Positions 1 to 8,514 of a stretch of 64,000 bases of DNA are shown piece by piece. The notes beneath the pieces are model-generated. The model saw nothing but the letters and a program-made list of their open reading frames with translations. It did no database searches and was not told the origin of the DNA. Every line of letters starts with the position of its first letter. Positions within the stretch are counted from its first letter, which is position 1. The stretch spans positions 1,216,864-1,280,863 of the forward strand of contig NZ_FXBM01000002.1 of NCBI RefSeq assembly GCF_900177245.1, written 5' to 3'. Both the position numbers and the translations under genes were made by a program. The stretch comes from Rathayibacter oskolensis. Its GTDB lineage: Bacteria > Actinomycetota > Actinomycetes > Actinomycetales > Microbacteriaceae.

Positions 1-138
1 GCGGACGGCCGCTTCACCGTGCCGGCCGACGTCGACCTCTCGCAGTACTCGCTCGTCGACGTGTCCGAGGAGCCGCTCGACGGCGATCCCGCGCACTCCG
101 GCGACTCCATCGTGCGCGGCCCCCTGCTCGAGGGCTGA
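1..138 (+). CDS. Anti-sigma factor, C-terminal fragment (RskA-like)
   Basis: The last 45 codons of a gene that begins before the window, read in frame from base 1 to a TGA at 136-138. The peptide contains LSQYSLVDVSEEPLDGDP followed by AHSGDSIVRG, which resembles the extreme C-terminus of extracytoplasmic anti-sigma-K (RskA) domains. That domain lies outside the membrane and holds a membrane-bound ECF sigma-factor inhibitor in its inactive state. No transmembrane segment or zinc motif is visible because the N-terminal part is missing. A sigma-factor gene would be expected further upstream, outside the window. The family assignment rests on the short tail only. Confidence 0.6.
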   Translation, partial: ADGRFTVPADVDLSQYSLVDVSEEPLDGDPAHSGDSIVRGPLLEG

Positions 139-144
139 GCGCGC

Positions 145-1026
145 TCAGGCGGCCGTGCGCTCCTGGAGGAGCGCGGTGAGCGCCTGCACCGCCGCCGACG
201 GCCGCGGGGCCGTGCACACCGAGAGCTCCCACACGAGCCCCGGCCAGTCGAGGCCGATGGCGCTCACCCCCTCGAGGGGAGCGACGCCGGCGCGGGGGAC
301 CACGGCAGGTCCGAGGCCCGCCTGCACGAAGCGGGGGATGCCGGGCAGGTCCGCCACCTCTGTGGCCACCCGCCTGGTCGCCCCGGCGGCTCGGAAGGCC
401 CGGTCGACCGCGACCCTGTTGCCGAAGCCGGCCGGCGTGTCCACGAAGGTCAGGCCGTCCAGATCCCGAGGAGTCGGGTGCGTGCTGCCCGCGAGGTCGC
501 CCGAGCTCTCGACGAGGAGCACGTAGTCGCTCCTGATGACGGTCGTCACCGCGAGGTCGGCCAGGTCGTCCCCCGGCAGAGCGAGCAGCGCGAGGTCGAG
601 CCGCCCCCGCCGCAGGTCCTCGGCGAGACCGGTCGAGCCGGTGGTCGAGGTCCGCAGGAGGAGGTCGACGAGGGGGTGCCGGCGACGGTAGGCGCCGAGC
701 GCGCCCGGCAGGTCCACCAGGTCCAGCGCCGAGAAGGTGCCCATGCGCACCCGTCCGCGCAGACCCGCTGCGTCCTCGGCGGCGAGCGAGCGCATCCGGT
801 CGAGGCCGTCGATGGTCGAGCGTGCCGTCGGGAGGAGCGCCTCGCCGACCGCGGTCAGCGCGACCCGCCGGGTCGACCGGGTGAACAGCGGCGCTCCGAG
901 CTCGTGCTCGAGCGCGCGGATGCTCGCCGAGAGCGTGGACTGGACCACGAAGAGGCGAGCCGCCGCGCGGGTGAAGTTGAGCTCCTCCGCGACCGTGACG
1001 AAGGCGGCGAGCTGGCGATCGTCCAT
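145..1026 (-). CDS. LysR-family transcriptional regulator
   Basis: A 293-residue LysR-type regulator. The N-terminus (MDDRQLAAFVTVAEELNF, then TRAAARLFVVQSTLSASI) is the usual winged helix-turn-helix that binds DNA; the remainder matches the two-lobed effector-binding domain and ends in ERTAA. A Met five codons upstream (1041) is also in frame, but it would sit inside the palindrome of the divergent promoter and gives an N-terminus longer than is usual for the family, so 1026 is preferred. It is transcribed away from the MFS transporter 82 bp off. In this family that arrangement usually means the regulator controls itself and the transporter, with a small-molecule co-inducer; the ligand is unknown. 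Confidence 0.9.
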   Translation of the reverse strand: MDDRQLAAFVTVAEELNFTRAAARLFVVQSTLSASIRALEHELGAPLFTRSTRRVALTAVGEALLPTARSTIDGLDRMRSLAAEDAAGLRGRVRMGTFSALDLVDLPGALGAYRRRHPLVDLLLRTSTTGSTGLAEDLRRGRLDLALLALPGDDLADLAVTTVIRSDYVLLVESSGDLAGSTHPTPRDLDGLTFVDTPAGFGNRVAVDRAFRAAGATRRVATEVADLPGIPRFVQAGLGPAVVPRAGVAPLEGVSAIGLDWPGLVWELSVCTAPRPSAAVQALTALLQERTAA

Positions 1027-1039
1027 CCCGTCATTATCC

Positions 1040-1066
1040 ATCTCGACCGATCAATGCGACCGAGAT
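1040..1066. promoter_or_regulatory. Palindromic operator between lysR and MFS genes
   Basis: An interrupted palindrome of 27 bp: outer arms ATCTCG and CGAGAT with inner CG/CG matches, 7 nt at the centre. It fills the divergent intergenic space and is the obvious candidate binding site for the LysR regulator. Function is inferred from position and symmetry only. Confidence 0.5.
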
Positions 1067-1108
1067 CATCCGTTGGACGTGGATGCCGGAGAGGAGCACT
1101 CTGAACCC

Positions 1109-2347
1109 GTGCCCACCTCAGACCTCGCCCCCGCGCCCCTCACCGCCGCACCCTCCCGCCGCCCCGTCCTGCCGCACGGCCACGGCTTCTGGGTCATCGC
1201 GGTCGCCTTCCTCGCCGTCATGGCGTTCTCGACCGTCCCGACGCCCCTCTACGCGATCTACCAGCAGCGCGACGGGTTCCCGGCTTTCGTGGTCACGGTC
1301 GTGTTCGCCGCCTACGCGGTCGGAGTCGTCGCCAGCCTCTTCCTCGCCGGTCACGTCAGCGACTGGCTCGGCCGCCGCCGCATCCTCCTGGCGTCGATCC
1401 TCGTCGAGGTGCTCGCGAGCGCGGTCTTCCTGCTCTGGCCCGAGGTGCCTGGGCTCATCGTCGCCCGGCTGCTGACGGGTCTCGGCGTCGGCGCCCTCAC
1501 CGCCACGGCGACCGCGCACCTGTCCGAGCTGCGCGCCGTCGCCCGGCCCGACGAGGGCCCCGGCACCTCCCGCGCCGTCTCGACGCTGGTCAACATGGGC
1601 GGGCTCGCCCTCGGCCCGCTGGTCGGCGGGATCTTCGCGGTGACCGTCGACCGCCCCCTGGTCGTGCCCTACGCGGTGTTCCTGGTGCTGCTGATCGTCC
1701 TCGGCCTCGCCGTCGCGCTCGTCCCCGAGACCGTCGAGCGCCGCGAGATCCTGCCCGCCTACCGTCCGCAGCGGCTCGCGGTCCCGGAGGCGTCCCGCGG
1801 CACCTTCCTGTCGGCCGCGGTCGGCGCCTTCGCCGGCTTCGCGGTCTTCGGCCTCTTCACCTCGCTGGCCCCCACCTTCCTCGCCGGCCGGTTCGGCGAG
1901 ACGTCGCACCTCGAGGCGGGTGCGGTGTCGTTCGGGGTCTTCGCCGCAGGAGCCGTCGCCCAGCTGGTCTCGACCCGGCTGTCGTCCCGTCGGGCGCTCG
2001 GACTCGCCGCAGCCGCTCTCACGGTCGGACTCGTGCTCGTCGCGGTCGGCGCCGTCGTGGTCTCGCTCGCCGCGTTCGTCGCCGGCGGGGTGATCGCCGG
2101 CGCGGGGGTCGGCCTGCTCTTCCGCCTCGCTCTCGGAGTCGCGAGCTCGCTCGCCTCCGACGAGACGCGCGGCGAGGTGCTCGCGGCGATGTTCCTGGCC
2201 GCCTACCTCGGGCTCGCCGTGCCGGTCCTCCTGATCGGCGCCGCGCTCGCCCTGCTGCCCTCGGTGCCGGTGCTGCTCGGCTTCGTCGCCGTGGTGCTCG
2301 TGCTGGTGCTCGCCGCGATCGCGCGGATGCGGCGCGCGGCCCAGTGA
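1109..2347 (+). CDS. MFS transporter
   Basis: A 412-residue major facilitator superfamily permease with about 12 hydrophobic segments. The motif-A loop after the second helix reads GHVSDWLGRRRIL, close to the family consensus for drug/proton antiporters and sugar permeases. The GTG at 1109 is chosen because a GGAGAGGAG sequence (1088-1096) lies just upstream; the reading frame is open further back, but over the divergent regulator. The adjacent LysR regulator suggests inducible export or uptake of a small molecule, probably efflux. The substrate cannot be told from the sequence. Confidence 0.88.
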   Translation: MPTSDLAPAPLTAAPSRRPVLPHGHGFWVIAVAFLAVMAFSTVPTPLYAIYQQRDGFPAFVVTVVFAAYAVGVVASLFLAGHVSDWLGRRRILLASILVEVLASAVFLLWPEVPGLIVARLLTGLGVGALTATATAHLSELRAVARPDEGPGTSRAVSTLVNMGGLALGPLVGGIFAVTVDRPLVVPYAVFLVLLIVLGLAVALVPETVERREILPAYRPQRLAVPEASRGTFLSAAVGAFAGFAVFGLFTSLAPTFLAGRFGETSHLEAGAVSFGVFAAGAVAQLVSTRLSSRRALGLAAAALTVGLVLVAVGAVVVSLAAFVAGGVIAGAGVGLLFRLALGVASSLASDETRGEVLAAMFLAAYLGLAVPVLLIGAALALLPSVPVLLGFVAVVLVLVLAAIARMRRAAQ

Positions 2348-2389
2348 GAACGCGCCGGGTCGAGGCCCGCGCGCCCCGGCCCCGCGCTC

Positions 2390-2395
2390 CACAAT
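2390..2395 (+). promoter_or_regulatory. -10 element, probable leaderless promoter
   Basis: CACAAT ends 6 nt before the ATG at 2402, the spacing seen at many genes in this window. The GGAGG between them is too close to the ATG to serve as a ribosome binding site. Confidence 0.4.
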
Positions 2396-2401
2396 GGAGG
2401 C

Positions 2402-2845
2402 ATGAAGCTCTTCTCCTTCGGGCGCGGTGACGCCGACAACCCCCTCCCCTCGAACGACCGGGGCTCGGGCAAGCTCGACGACTACGACTACGACCTGCTG
2501 CCCAAGTCCCGCCGGGGAGAGACCCTGCTCGGCATCGCCGACTCCCTCCCTCACCAGGACGAGCTGGCCCGCATCCTCGGCTTCGGCGAGGAGGAGGTCA
2601 CGGCGATCATCCCGCGCCGCTCGCCCGAGGAGGAGCGCACCGACGCCCCGATGCCCGTCCGGCTCTTCGCGAACCAGCGCCCCTCCGACCTGGTCGGCTA
2701 CGTGCCGCGCGGGCTCGAGAACGTGGTCGACGCCGCGCTCGCCCGACTCTCGGAGGCGGGCAAGCAGCCCCGTGTGCCCGCCCGGATCGTGAAGAGCAAG
2801 GGAGCCCTCCGCGTGCAGCTGCTGATGCACGAGACCCGCGGCTGA
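2402..2845 (+). CDS. Small HIRAN-like domain protein
   Basis: A 147-residue soluble protein. Residues 1-75 are acidic and contain DDYDYDLLPKSRRGETLLG; residues 85-145 contain VRLFANQRPSDLVGYVPRGL and end in a basic/hydrophobic strand (RIVKSKGALRVQLLM). The GYVPRGL motif and strand pattern resemble HIRAN domains, which bind single-stranded DNA ends or stalled forks and in bacteria occur alone or fused to helicases. No catalytic residues are seen. It lies alone between the MFS gene and pnp. The fold assignment is tentative; the gene itself looks real (good codon use, own promoter). Confidence 0.7.
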   Translation: MKLFSFGRGDADNPLPSNDRGSGKLDDYDYDLLPKSRRGETLLGIADSLPHQDELARILGFGEEEVTAIIPRRSPEEERTDAPMPVRLFANQRPSDLVGYVPRGLENVVDAALARLSEAGKQPRVPARIVKSKGALRVQLLMHETRG

Positions 2846-3202
2846 CCCGCGGATCCTGGCCCGGGGGCACCCGTGCTGATAGCATGAACCGGTTCCGAAT
2901 CCGAAAGCGGCCGCCGGCTGCAGCCGGATTCGAACCACGGAGCAGGCTGGCAGGAAGCTGGTCCTCGGTGGTGGAGTCCCGGATCGACGTCGCACTCGCG
3001 GCGTTCTGCCGCACGGCAGGGTGCCCGACGGCACAGGCAGACCCGGAGCTTTTCTACTGGTGGCCAGCACGAACGCCCTCCACACGACGGCACGGCGCGA
3101 AGCCCTGCCGTGGAATCGTCTCGATTCCTGACCGGAACGCTGCTCCGACGAACGCCGGCACCCAGAAGGGGTGCCGCTGCAGACGTTAAGGAGACAGACC
3201 TC
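2846..3202 (+). promoter_or_regulatory. pnp upstream region and structured leader
   Basis: About 357 bp without a convincing gene. It holds a 12-bp inverted repeat with one bulged base (arms 2891-2903 and 2925-2936; 21-nt loop) and a hairpin directly before pnp (CGGCACCC at 3156-3163 with GGGTGCCG at 3169-3176, loop AGAAG). In enterobacteria the pnp leader hairpin is cut by RNase III and PNPase then represses its own mRNA; a similar role is plausible here. A 101-codon open frame at 2884-3189 is compositionally unlike the neighbouring proteins and I do not accept it. Confidence 0.55.
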
Positions 3203-5476
3203 TTGGAAGGTCCTGAAATCACATTCGCCGAAGCCGTTCTCGACAACGGCTCGTACGGCACCCGCACCGTCCGCTTCGAGACCGGCCGCCTCGCGCAGCA
3301 GGCTCAGGGAGCGGTCGCCGCGTACCTCGACGAGGACACCATGCTCCTCTCGGCCACCTCGGCGTCGAAGAACCCGAAGGACAACTTCGACTTCTTCCCG
3401 CTGACCGTCGACGTCGAGGAGCGCTCCTACGCCGCCGGCAAGATCCCCGGCTCGTTCTTCCGTCGCGAGGGACGCCCCTCGACCGAGGCGATCCTGGTCT
3501 GCCGTCTGATCGACCGGCCGCTGCGCCCCTCCTTCGTCGAGGGGCTCCGCAACGAGGTCCAGATCGTCATCACCGTCCTCAGCATCGCTCCGGACGAGTT
3601 CTACGACGCTCTCGCGATCAACGCCGCGAGCGCCTCGACCCAGATCTCCGGGCTGCCCTTCTCGGGTCCGATCGCCGGTGTGCGCCTCGCGCTCATGTCC
3701 GACGGCTCGGGCACCGACCAGTGGGTCGCCTTCCCCAAGGCCTCGCAGCTCGAGAACGCCGTCTTCGACCTCACGGTCGCGGGCCGCGTCGTCACCAACG
3801 AGGATGGCTCCTCCGACGTCGCCATCATGATGGTCGAGGCCGAGGCCACCGAGTCCTCCTGGAACCTCATCAAGGCGGGTGCGACCAAGCCCAACGAGGC
3901 CGTCGTCGCCGAGGGCCTCGAGGCCTCCAAGCCCTTCATCCGCGCGCTCGTCGAGGCGCAGGCGAAGCTCGCGAGCTCGACCGCGAAGCCGGTCAAGGAC
4001 TACCCGGTGTTCCTGCCCTACACGCAGGAGGCGTACGACAACGTCGCCGAGCTCAGCTACGACGAGCTCGTCCGCGTCTACCAGATCGCCGACAAGGTCG
4101 AGCGTCAGGACGCCGACGACGCCCTCAAGGCGAAGGTCAAGGAGCAGATCGCCGAGCGCATCGCCTCCGGTCGCCTCCCCGCCGAGGCGTACTCGCAGGT
4201 CTCCGGTGCCTACAAGGCCGTCACGAAGGTGGTCGTCCGCGGCCGGATCCTCCGCGACGGCGTGCGCATCGACGGTCGCGGCCTCGCCGACATCCGTCCG
4301 CTCGACGCCGAGGTGCAGGTCATCCCGCGCGTCCACGGCTCGGCGATCTTCCAGCGCGGCGAGACCCAGATCCTGGGCGTCACCACGCTGAACATGCTCA
4401 AGATGGAGCAGCAGATCGACTCGCTGTCGCCTGTCACGAAGAAGCGCTACCTGCACCACTACAACTTCCCGCCCTACTCCACCGGTGAGACCGGTCGTGT
4501 CGGGTCGCCGAAGCGTCGCGAGATCGGGCACGGCTTCCTCGCCGAGCGCGCCCTCGTGCCGGTGCTGCCGAGCCGCGAGGAGTTCCCCTACGCGATCCGT
4601 CAGGTGTCCGAGGCGCTCAGCTCCAACGGCTCCACGTCGATGGGCTCCGTCTGCGCGTCGACCCTGTCGCTCCTCAACGCCGGTGTGCCGCTGCGCGCGC
4701 CGGTCGCGGGCATCGCGATGGGCCTCGTCTCCGACGTGGTCGACGGTCAGACCCGCTACGCGGCGCTGACCGACATCCTCGGTGCCGAGGACGCGCTGGG
4801 CGACATGGACTTCAAGGTCGCCGGCACGTCCGAGTTCGTCACCGCGATCCAGCTCGACACGAAGCTCGACGGCATCCCGTCGTCGGTCCTCGACGCCGCG
4901 CTCAAGCAGGCGAAGGACGCCCGCACCACGATCCTCGCGGTGCTCACGGCGGCCATCGACCAGCCCGACGAGATGGCCCCGACCGCGCCCCGCGTGATCT
5001 CGGTCCAGATCCCCGTCGACAAGATCGGCGAGCTGATCGGCCCCAAGGGCAAGACGATCAACGCGATCCAGGACGAGACCGGCGCCGACATCTCCATCGA
5101 GGAGGACGGCACCGTCTACATCGGCGCCGTCGACGGCCCGTCGGCCGAGGCCGCCCGCGCCCAGGTCAACGCGATCGCCAACCCGACGAACCCCGAGGTC
5201 GGCGAGCAGTTCCTCGGAACCGTCGTCAAGCTCGCGACCTTCGGTGCGTTCGTGTCGCTCCTCCCCGGCAAGGACGGACTGCTGCACATCAGCGAGGTCC
5301 GCAAGCTCGCCGGTGGCAAGCGCGTCGAGAACGTCGAGGACGTCCTCGGTGTCGGCCAGAAGCTCCTGGTCCAGATCACCAAGATCGATGACCGCGGCAA
5401 GCTCTCCCTCGCGCCCGTCGTGGCCGAGGAGGCGGAGGCGCTCGTCGTCGCCGTCGAGGAGCCCGTCGAGAGCTGA
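3203..5476 (+). CDS. pnp: Polyribonucleotide nucleotidyltransferase (PNPase)
   Basis: A 757-residue phosphorolytic 3'-5' exoribonuclease, the core RNA-decay enzyme of actinobacteria. Two RNase PH-like domains (about 1-240 and 340-580, the latter containing [11 protein letters not shown] and [17 protein letters not shown]) are separated by an all-helical linker; then come a KH domain ([19 protein letters not shown]) and an S1 domain ([13 protein letters not shown]). The start is TTG at 3203, preceded by AAGGAG at 3188-3193; the longer in-frame start at 3110 would swallow the leader hairpin. rpsO, the usual upstream neighbour, is not present here, and the M16 peptidase gene that normally follows lies about 4 kb downstream behind an accessory block. 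Confidence 0.97.
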   Translation: MEGPEITFAEAVLDNGSYGTRTVRFETGRLAQQAQGAVAAYLDEDTMLLSATSASKNPKDNFDFFPLTVDVEERSYAAGKIPGSFFRREGRPSTEAILVCRLIDRPLRPSFVEGLRNEVQIVITVLSIAPDEFYDALAINAASASTQISGLPFSGPIAGVRLALMSDGSGTDQWVAFPKASQLENAVFDLTVAGRVVTNEDGSSDVAIMMVEAEATESSWNLIKAGATKPNEAVVAEGLEASKPFIRALVEAQAKLASSTAKPVKDYPVFLPYTQEAYDNVAELSYDELVRVYQIADKVERQDADDALKAKVKEQIAERIASGRLPAEAYSQVSGAYKAVTKVVVRGRILRDGVRIDGRGLADIRPLDAEVQVIPRVHGSAIFQRGETQILGVTTLNMLKMEQQIDSLSPVTKKRYLHHYNFPPYSTGETGRVGSPKRREIGHGFLAERALVPVLPSREEFPYAIRQVSEALSSNGSTSMGSVCASTLSLLNAGVPLRAPVAGIAMGLVSDVVDGQTRYAALTDILGAEDALGDMDFKVAGTSEFVTAIQLDTKLDGIPSSVLDAALKQAKDARTTILAVLTAAIDQPDEMAPTAPRVISVQIPVDKIGELIGPKGKTINAIQDETGADISIEEDGTVYIGAVDGPSAEAARAQVNAIANPTNPEVGEQFLGTVVKLATFGAFVSLLPGKDGLLHISEVRKLAGGKRVENVEDVLGVGQKLLVQITKIDDRGKLSLAPVVAEEAEALVVAVEEPVES

Positions 5477-5494
5477 TCCCTCTCGCGCGATCGA

Positions 5495-5525
5495 GACGCC
5501 CGTCCCACTCCGTGGGGCGGGCGTC
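5495..5525 (+). terminator. Terminator hairpin after pnp
   Basis: A 14-bp stem (GACGCCCGTCCCAC with GTGGGGCGGGCGTC, one G-T pair) and a 3-nt loop, 16 nt after the pnp stop. No T-tract follows, which is common in high-GC actinobacteria. Confidence 0.8.
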
Positions 5526-5583
5526 CGTCGTCTCCCGGTGATGGGCCGTCCCGCTCCGGTGGGGCGGGCGTCCGTCGTCTCCC
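5501..5583 (+). repeat. Tandem duplication of the pnp terminator segment
   Basis: Two imperfect copies of a segment of about 37 bp (5501-5536 and 5546-5583), each ending in GGGGCGGGCGTCCGTCGTCT. The second copy keeps the right arm but has mismatches in the left arm, so it folds less well. Confidence 0.75.
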
Positions 5584-5591
5584 ACCTGGGG

Positions 5592-5597
5592 TACGGT
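5592..5597 (+). promoter_or_regulatory. -10 element of the aldo/keto reductase-like gene
   Basis: TACGGT lies about 42 nt before the GTG at 5639. Transcription would start near 5604, leaving a leader of about 35 nt that carries a GGAGG ribosome binding site at 5629-5633. Confidence 0.4.
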
Positions 5598-5638
5598 GGC
5601 CGGACCGTGCCGTCGCACCGCCCCGACCGGAGGACCCC

Positions 5639-6598
5639 GTGACCGACCCGACGCCCCTGGCCCCCGAGCTGGAGACGCCTCCTCCGTTCCGCACTCTCGG
5701 CCGCACCGGGATCCCGATCCACCCGCTGGCCCTCGACGGCTCCGTCTTCGGCTGGGCCACCGCCATCGACGACACGACGGAGGCGCTCGACGCCTTCGCC
5801 GCACTGGGCGGCACGCTGATCTCGACCGCCGACCACTACGCCACGGGCCGCAGCGAGTACATGATCGGCCGCTGGCTCGAGTCGAGCGGCTCGCGCGAGC
5901 GGATGCTGATCGCGACCAAGGTCGGCCGTCACCCCGATGCACCGGGCCTCGCCGCCCCCGACGTGACCGCGGCCGTCCAGGGCTGCCTCGAACGCCTCGG
6001 GACCCGCATTGACCTGCTGTCCTTCGACAGCGAGGACCCGGAGGTGCCGATCGAGGAGAGCCTCGCCGCTGTCGCGCCCTTCCTCGCCGACGGCTCGGTC
6101 GGCGCGCTGGGCGCCGCGCACTTCAGCGGCGCGGCACTGGCCGAGGCCGAGGAGGCCGCCCGCACCCTCGGCCTGCCGCCCTTCTCAGTCGTCATCGCCG
6201 AGTACAACCTCATGGAGCGCAGCGCCTACGAGTCCGACGTCGCCCCCGAGGTCGAGCGCCAGGGCCTCGCGACCCTCGCCCGCCTGCCGCTCGCGAGCGG
6301 CTACCTCACCGGCCGGCTGCGGCACCGCTCCGACGAGCCGGAGTCGGTGATGTTCGAGGCCGCGCTCGACTACATCGGCCGGCACGGCAACCGCGTCCTC
6401 GCCGTCCTCGACGAGCTGGCGGAGGCGCACGGCACGAACCCGGGCACGATCGCCCTCGCCTGGGTGCTGTCGCACCAGGAGGTGGCGGCGGCCGTGATCC
6501 GCGCGCGGGGGGCCGCCGACCTCGAGTCGGTCTTCGGCGCCGCCTTGATCCCGCTCACCCGGAGCGACATCGCGCAGCTCGACCGCACCTCGGCCTGA
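5639..6598 (+). CDS. Aldo/keto reductase-like protein with altered active site
   Basis: A 319-residue protein with the aldo/keto reductase barrel pattern (FRTLGRTGIPIHPLALD at the N-terminus; LIATKVGR; AEYNLMER; ALAWVLSHQEVAAAVI with the C-terminal cofactor region). The GTG start is supported by GGAGG six bases upstream. Of the catalytic Asp-Tyr-Lys-His set, the Tyr (TADHYATGRSE) and Lys (ATKVG) remain, but the Asp position of the DTA motif reads STA, and the usual His (LxxHxxD) is Asp (DLLSFDSEDPE). Enzymatic activity is therefore doubtful. A more degenerate relative lies at 8515-9525, with an alpha-glucosidase gene on the other strand between them. Function unknown. Confidence 0.82.
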   Translation: MTDPTPLAPELETPPPFRTLGRTGIPIHPLALDGSVFGWATAIDDTTEALDAFAALGGTLISTADHYATGRSEYMIGRWLESSGSRERMLIATKVGRHPDAPGLAAPDVTAAVQGCLERLGTRIDLLSFDSEDPEVPIEESLAAVAPFLADGSVGALGAAHFSGAALAEAEEAARTLGLPPFSVVIAEYNLMERSAYESDVAPEVERQGLATLARLPLASGYLTGRLRHRSDEPESVMFEAALDYIGRHGNRVLAVLDELAEAHGTNPGTIALAWVLSHQEVAAAVIRARGAADLESVFGAALIPLTRSDIAQLDRTSA

Positions 6599-6610
6599 CG
6601 GCCGGGTCCG

Positions 6611-8323
6611 TCAGCGGCGGAGGATCCGCGCCTCCCACGGTCCGAGCGTCGATCCGGAGGCGCCGCGGACGTTGCCGAGCACCGTCTCGGCGCCGGCCCA
6701 CTCGTCGAGCAGCGCGACCTCGAGCGGCTCGCCCGAGACGTTGCCGACGACGAGCAGCTCGTCGCGCCCCGACCGGGTGAAGGCGAACAGGCGGGGATGC
6801 TCGGCCTCGAGCAGCGTGAAGCGGCCGAGCTGCACCGTCTCGTCCTCGTGGCGCAGCGCGATCAGCGCGCGGTAGTACTCGAACACCGACCGCTCGGCGG
6901 CGCGGTCGGTCTCGACGTTGACCTCGACGTGGTCGGGGTTGACCGGGATCCAGGGGACGCCGGTGGTGAAGCCGGCGTTCGGGCTCGAGTCCCACTGCAC
7001 CGGGGTGCGGGCGTTGTCGCGGCTCTGCGCGCGGAGCCCGGCGAGCACCGACTCCGGGTCCTCGCCGCGCTGGTCGACGGCCTCCGCGTAGTAGTTCAGC
7101 GACTCGACGTCGCGGAAGTCGTCGATCCCCGAGAACGGCACGTTCGTCATGCCGATCTCCTCGCCCTGGTAGATGTAGGGCGTGCCGCGCTGCAGGTGCA
7201 GGAGCGTGGCCCACAGCGTCGCGGACTCGTAGCGCCAGGCCCCGTCGTCGCCGAAGCGCGACACGAGCCGGGGCTGGTCGTGGTTGTTGAGGTAGAGGCT
7301 GTTCCAGCCCTTCTCGGCGAGTCCGTCCTGCCAGCGCGCGAGGTTGGCCTTCAGGGCGACGAGATCGACCGGAACGGGGTGGAACTTGTCCACTCCGTGG
7401 TCGATGCCGACGTGCTCGAACTGGAAGACCATGTCGAGCTCGCGGCGGGCCGGGTCGGTGACGAGCACCGCCTCCTCGAGGGTGACGCCCGGCATCTCGC
7501 CGACCGTCAGATAGGCGCCGTCGCGCCCCGCGAAGACCGCTGCGTGCATCTCCTGGAGGAACTCGTGCAGCCGCGGGCCGACACCGCCGACGATGCCGGA
7601 GCCGCCGGCCGCGCCGTCGATCGCCTCGACGTCCTTCGAGACCAGGTTGATGACGTCCATCCGGAAGCCGTCGACCCCGCGGTCGAGCCACCAGTTCATC
7701 ATCGCGTGCACGGCCTGCCGCACCTCGGGGTTCTCCCAGTTGAGGTCGGGCTGCTGCACCGCGAAGAGGTGGAGGAAGTACTCCTCCGTCGCCGGATCGA
7801 GCGTCCAGGCGGGGCCGGAGAAGTACGAGCGCCAGCCGTTCGGCGTGGCGGTGTCGAGCCCGGCGGCAGCCGCGGCCTCGAGCTCGTCGCCCGCCACCAC
7901 GGTCGCGCGACCCCTGCGCCACCAGTACCAGTCGCGCTTAGGGTCCTCCTGCGAGGAGCGCGACTCGACGAACCACGCGTGCTCGTCGCTCGTGTGGTTC
8001 ACCACGAGATCCATCACGATCCGGATGCCGCGCTCGTGCGCCTCCTCGAGCAGCAGGTCGAACTCGGCCAGCGTCCCGAAGAGCGGGTCGATGTCCTGGT
8101 AGTCGGAGATGTCGTAGCCGTTGTCGTGCTGTGGGGAGGGGTAGATCGGGGAGAGCCAGATCACGTCGATGCCGAGATCGGCCAGGTGATCGAGCCGGGA
8201 GCGGACGCCGCCGAGGTCTCCGACGCCGTCGCCGTTCGAATCGGCGAACGAGCGGGGGTAGATCTGGTAGACGACGGCGCTGGTCCACCAGGGCGTCGAC
8301 GGGGTCGGGGTGAGGGGCTCCAT
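6611..8323 (-). CDS. GH13 alpha-glucosidase / oligo-1,6-glucosidase
   Basis: A 570-residue cytoplasmic glycoside hydrolase family 13 enzyme that releases glucose from short alpha-glucosides. All four conserved regions are visible: DLVVNHTSD; GVDGFRMDVINLVSK with the nucleophile Asp; LTVGEMPG with the acid/base Glu; and YLNNHDQPR. QPDLNW is also present. Val directly after the nucleophile Asp is typical of oligo-1,6-glucosidases. There is no signal peptide. The start is uncertain: Met at 8323 fits the usual family N-terminus (short lead to PWWTSAVVYQIYPRSF), whereas 8353 would add ten residues; neither has a good ribosome binding site. It is convergent with the upstream gene (12-bp gap) and divergent from the second AKR-like gene. 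Confidence 0.92.
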   Translation of the reverse strand: MEPLTPTPSTPWWTSAVVYQIYPRSFADSNGDGVGDLGGVRSRLDHLADLGIDVIWLSPIYPSPQHDNGYDISDYQDIDPLFGTLAEFDLLLEEAHERGIRIVMDLVVNHTSDEHAWFVESRSSQEDPKRDWYWWRRGRATVVAGDELEAAAAAGLDTATPNGWRSYFSGPAWTLDPATEEYFLHLFAVQQPDLNWENPEVRQAVHAMMNWWLDRGVDGFRMDVINLVSKDVEAIDGAAGGSGIVGGVGPRLHEFLQEMHAAVFAGRDGAYLTVGEMPGVTLEEAVLVTDPARRELDMVFQFEHVGIDHGVDKFHPVPVDLVALKANLARWQDGLAEKGWNSLYLNNHDQPRLVSRFGDDGAWRYESATLWATLLHLQRGTPYIYQGEEIGMTNVPFSGIDDFRDVESLNYYAEAVDQRGEDPESVLAGLRAQSRDNARTPVQWDSSPNAGFTTGVPWIPVNPDHVEVNVETDRAAERSVFEYYRALIALRHEDETVQLGRFTLLEAEHPRLFAFTRSGRDELLVVGNVSGEPLEVALLDEWAGAETVLGNVRGASGSTLGPWEARILRR

Positions 8324-8410
8324 GAGCCCGAATCTATCCGTCGCGACCGACATCTCGGCGCCCGCCGCACCGCCGCCGCAGTCGTGCGAGTCGAGGAGGA
8401 GGCGGGAGTG

Positions 8411-8424
8411 TAACGATCGGGTTA
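8411..8424. promoter_or_regulatory. Possible operator upstream of the alpha-glucosidase
   Basis: TAAC-N6-GTTA inverted repeat containing CGATCG, in the divergent region between the glucosidase and the second AKR-like gene. LacI-family repressors often control such glucosidases and bind short palindromes, but this site is short and no repressor gene is nearby. Confidence 0.25.
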
Positions 8425-8514
8425 ATCCCCTTCGACGCCCTCGGGACGGCCTCCCGCCGCTCGGCTACTCTCGGTCCTGGCGGGAACCCGAGCCGCCGCA
8501 GGGAGAGTGGTGGC

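Noticed and set aside
2891-2940. Possible tRNA gene because of the GGTTCGAATCC-like sequence
   Set aside because: No acceptor, D or anticodon arms can be paired around it; only the T-loop-like words are present.
2884-3189. 101-codon frame in the pnp leader
   Set aside because: Composition unlike the neighbouring proteins, spans both leader hairpins, and lacks a ribosome binding site.
1118-6121. Very long open frame on the minus strand (over 1600 codons) opposite the MFS, pnp and AKR-like genes
   Set aside because: A shadow of high-GC coding DNA: low-complexity Arg/Gly/Asp/Glu-rich translation with no domain, lying antisense to well-conserved genes.
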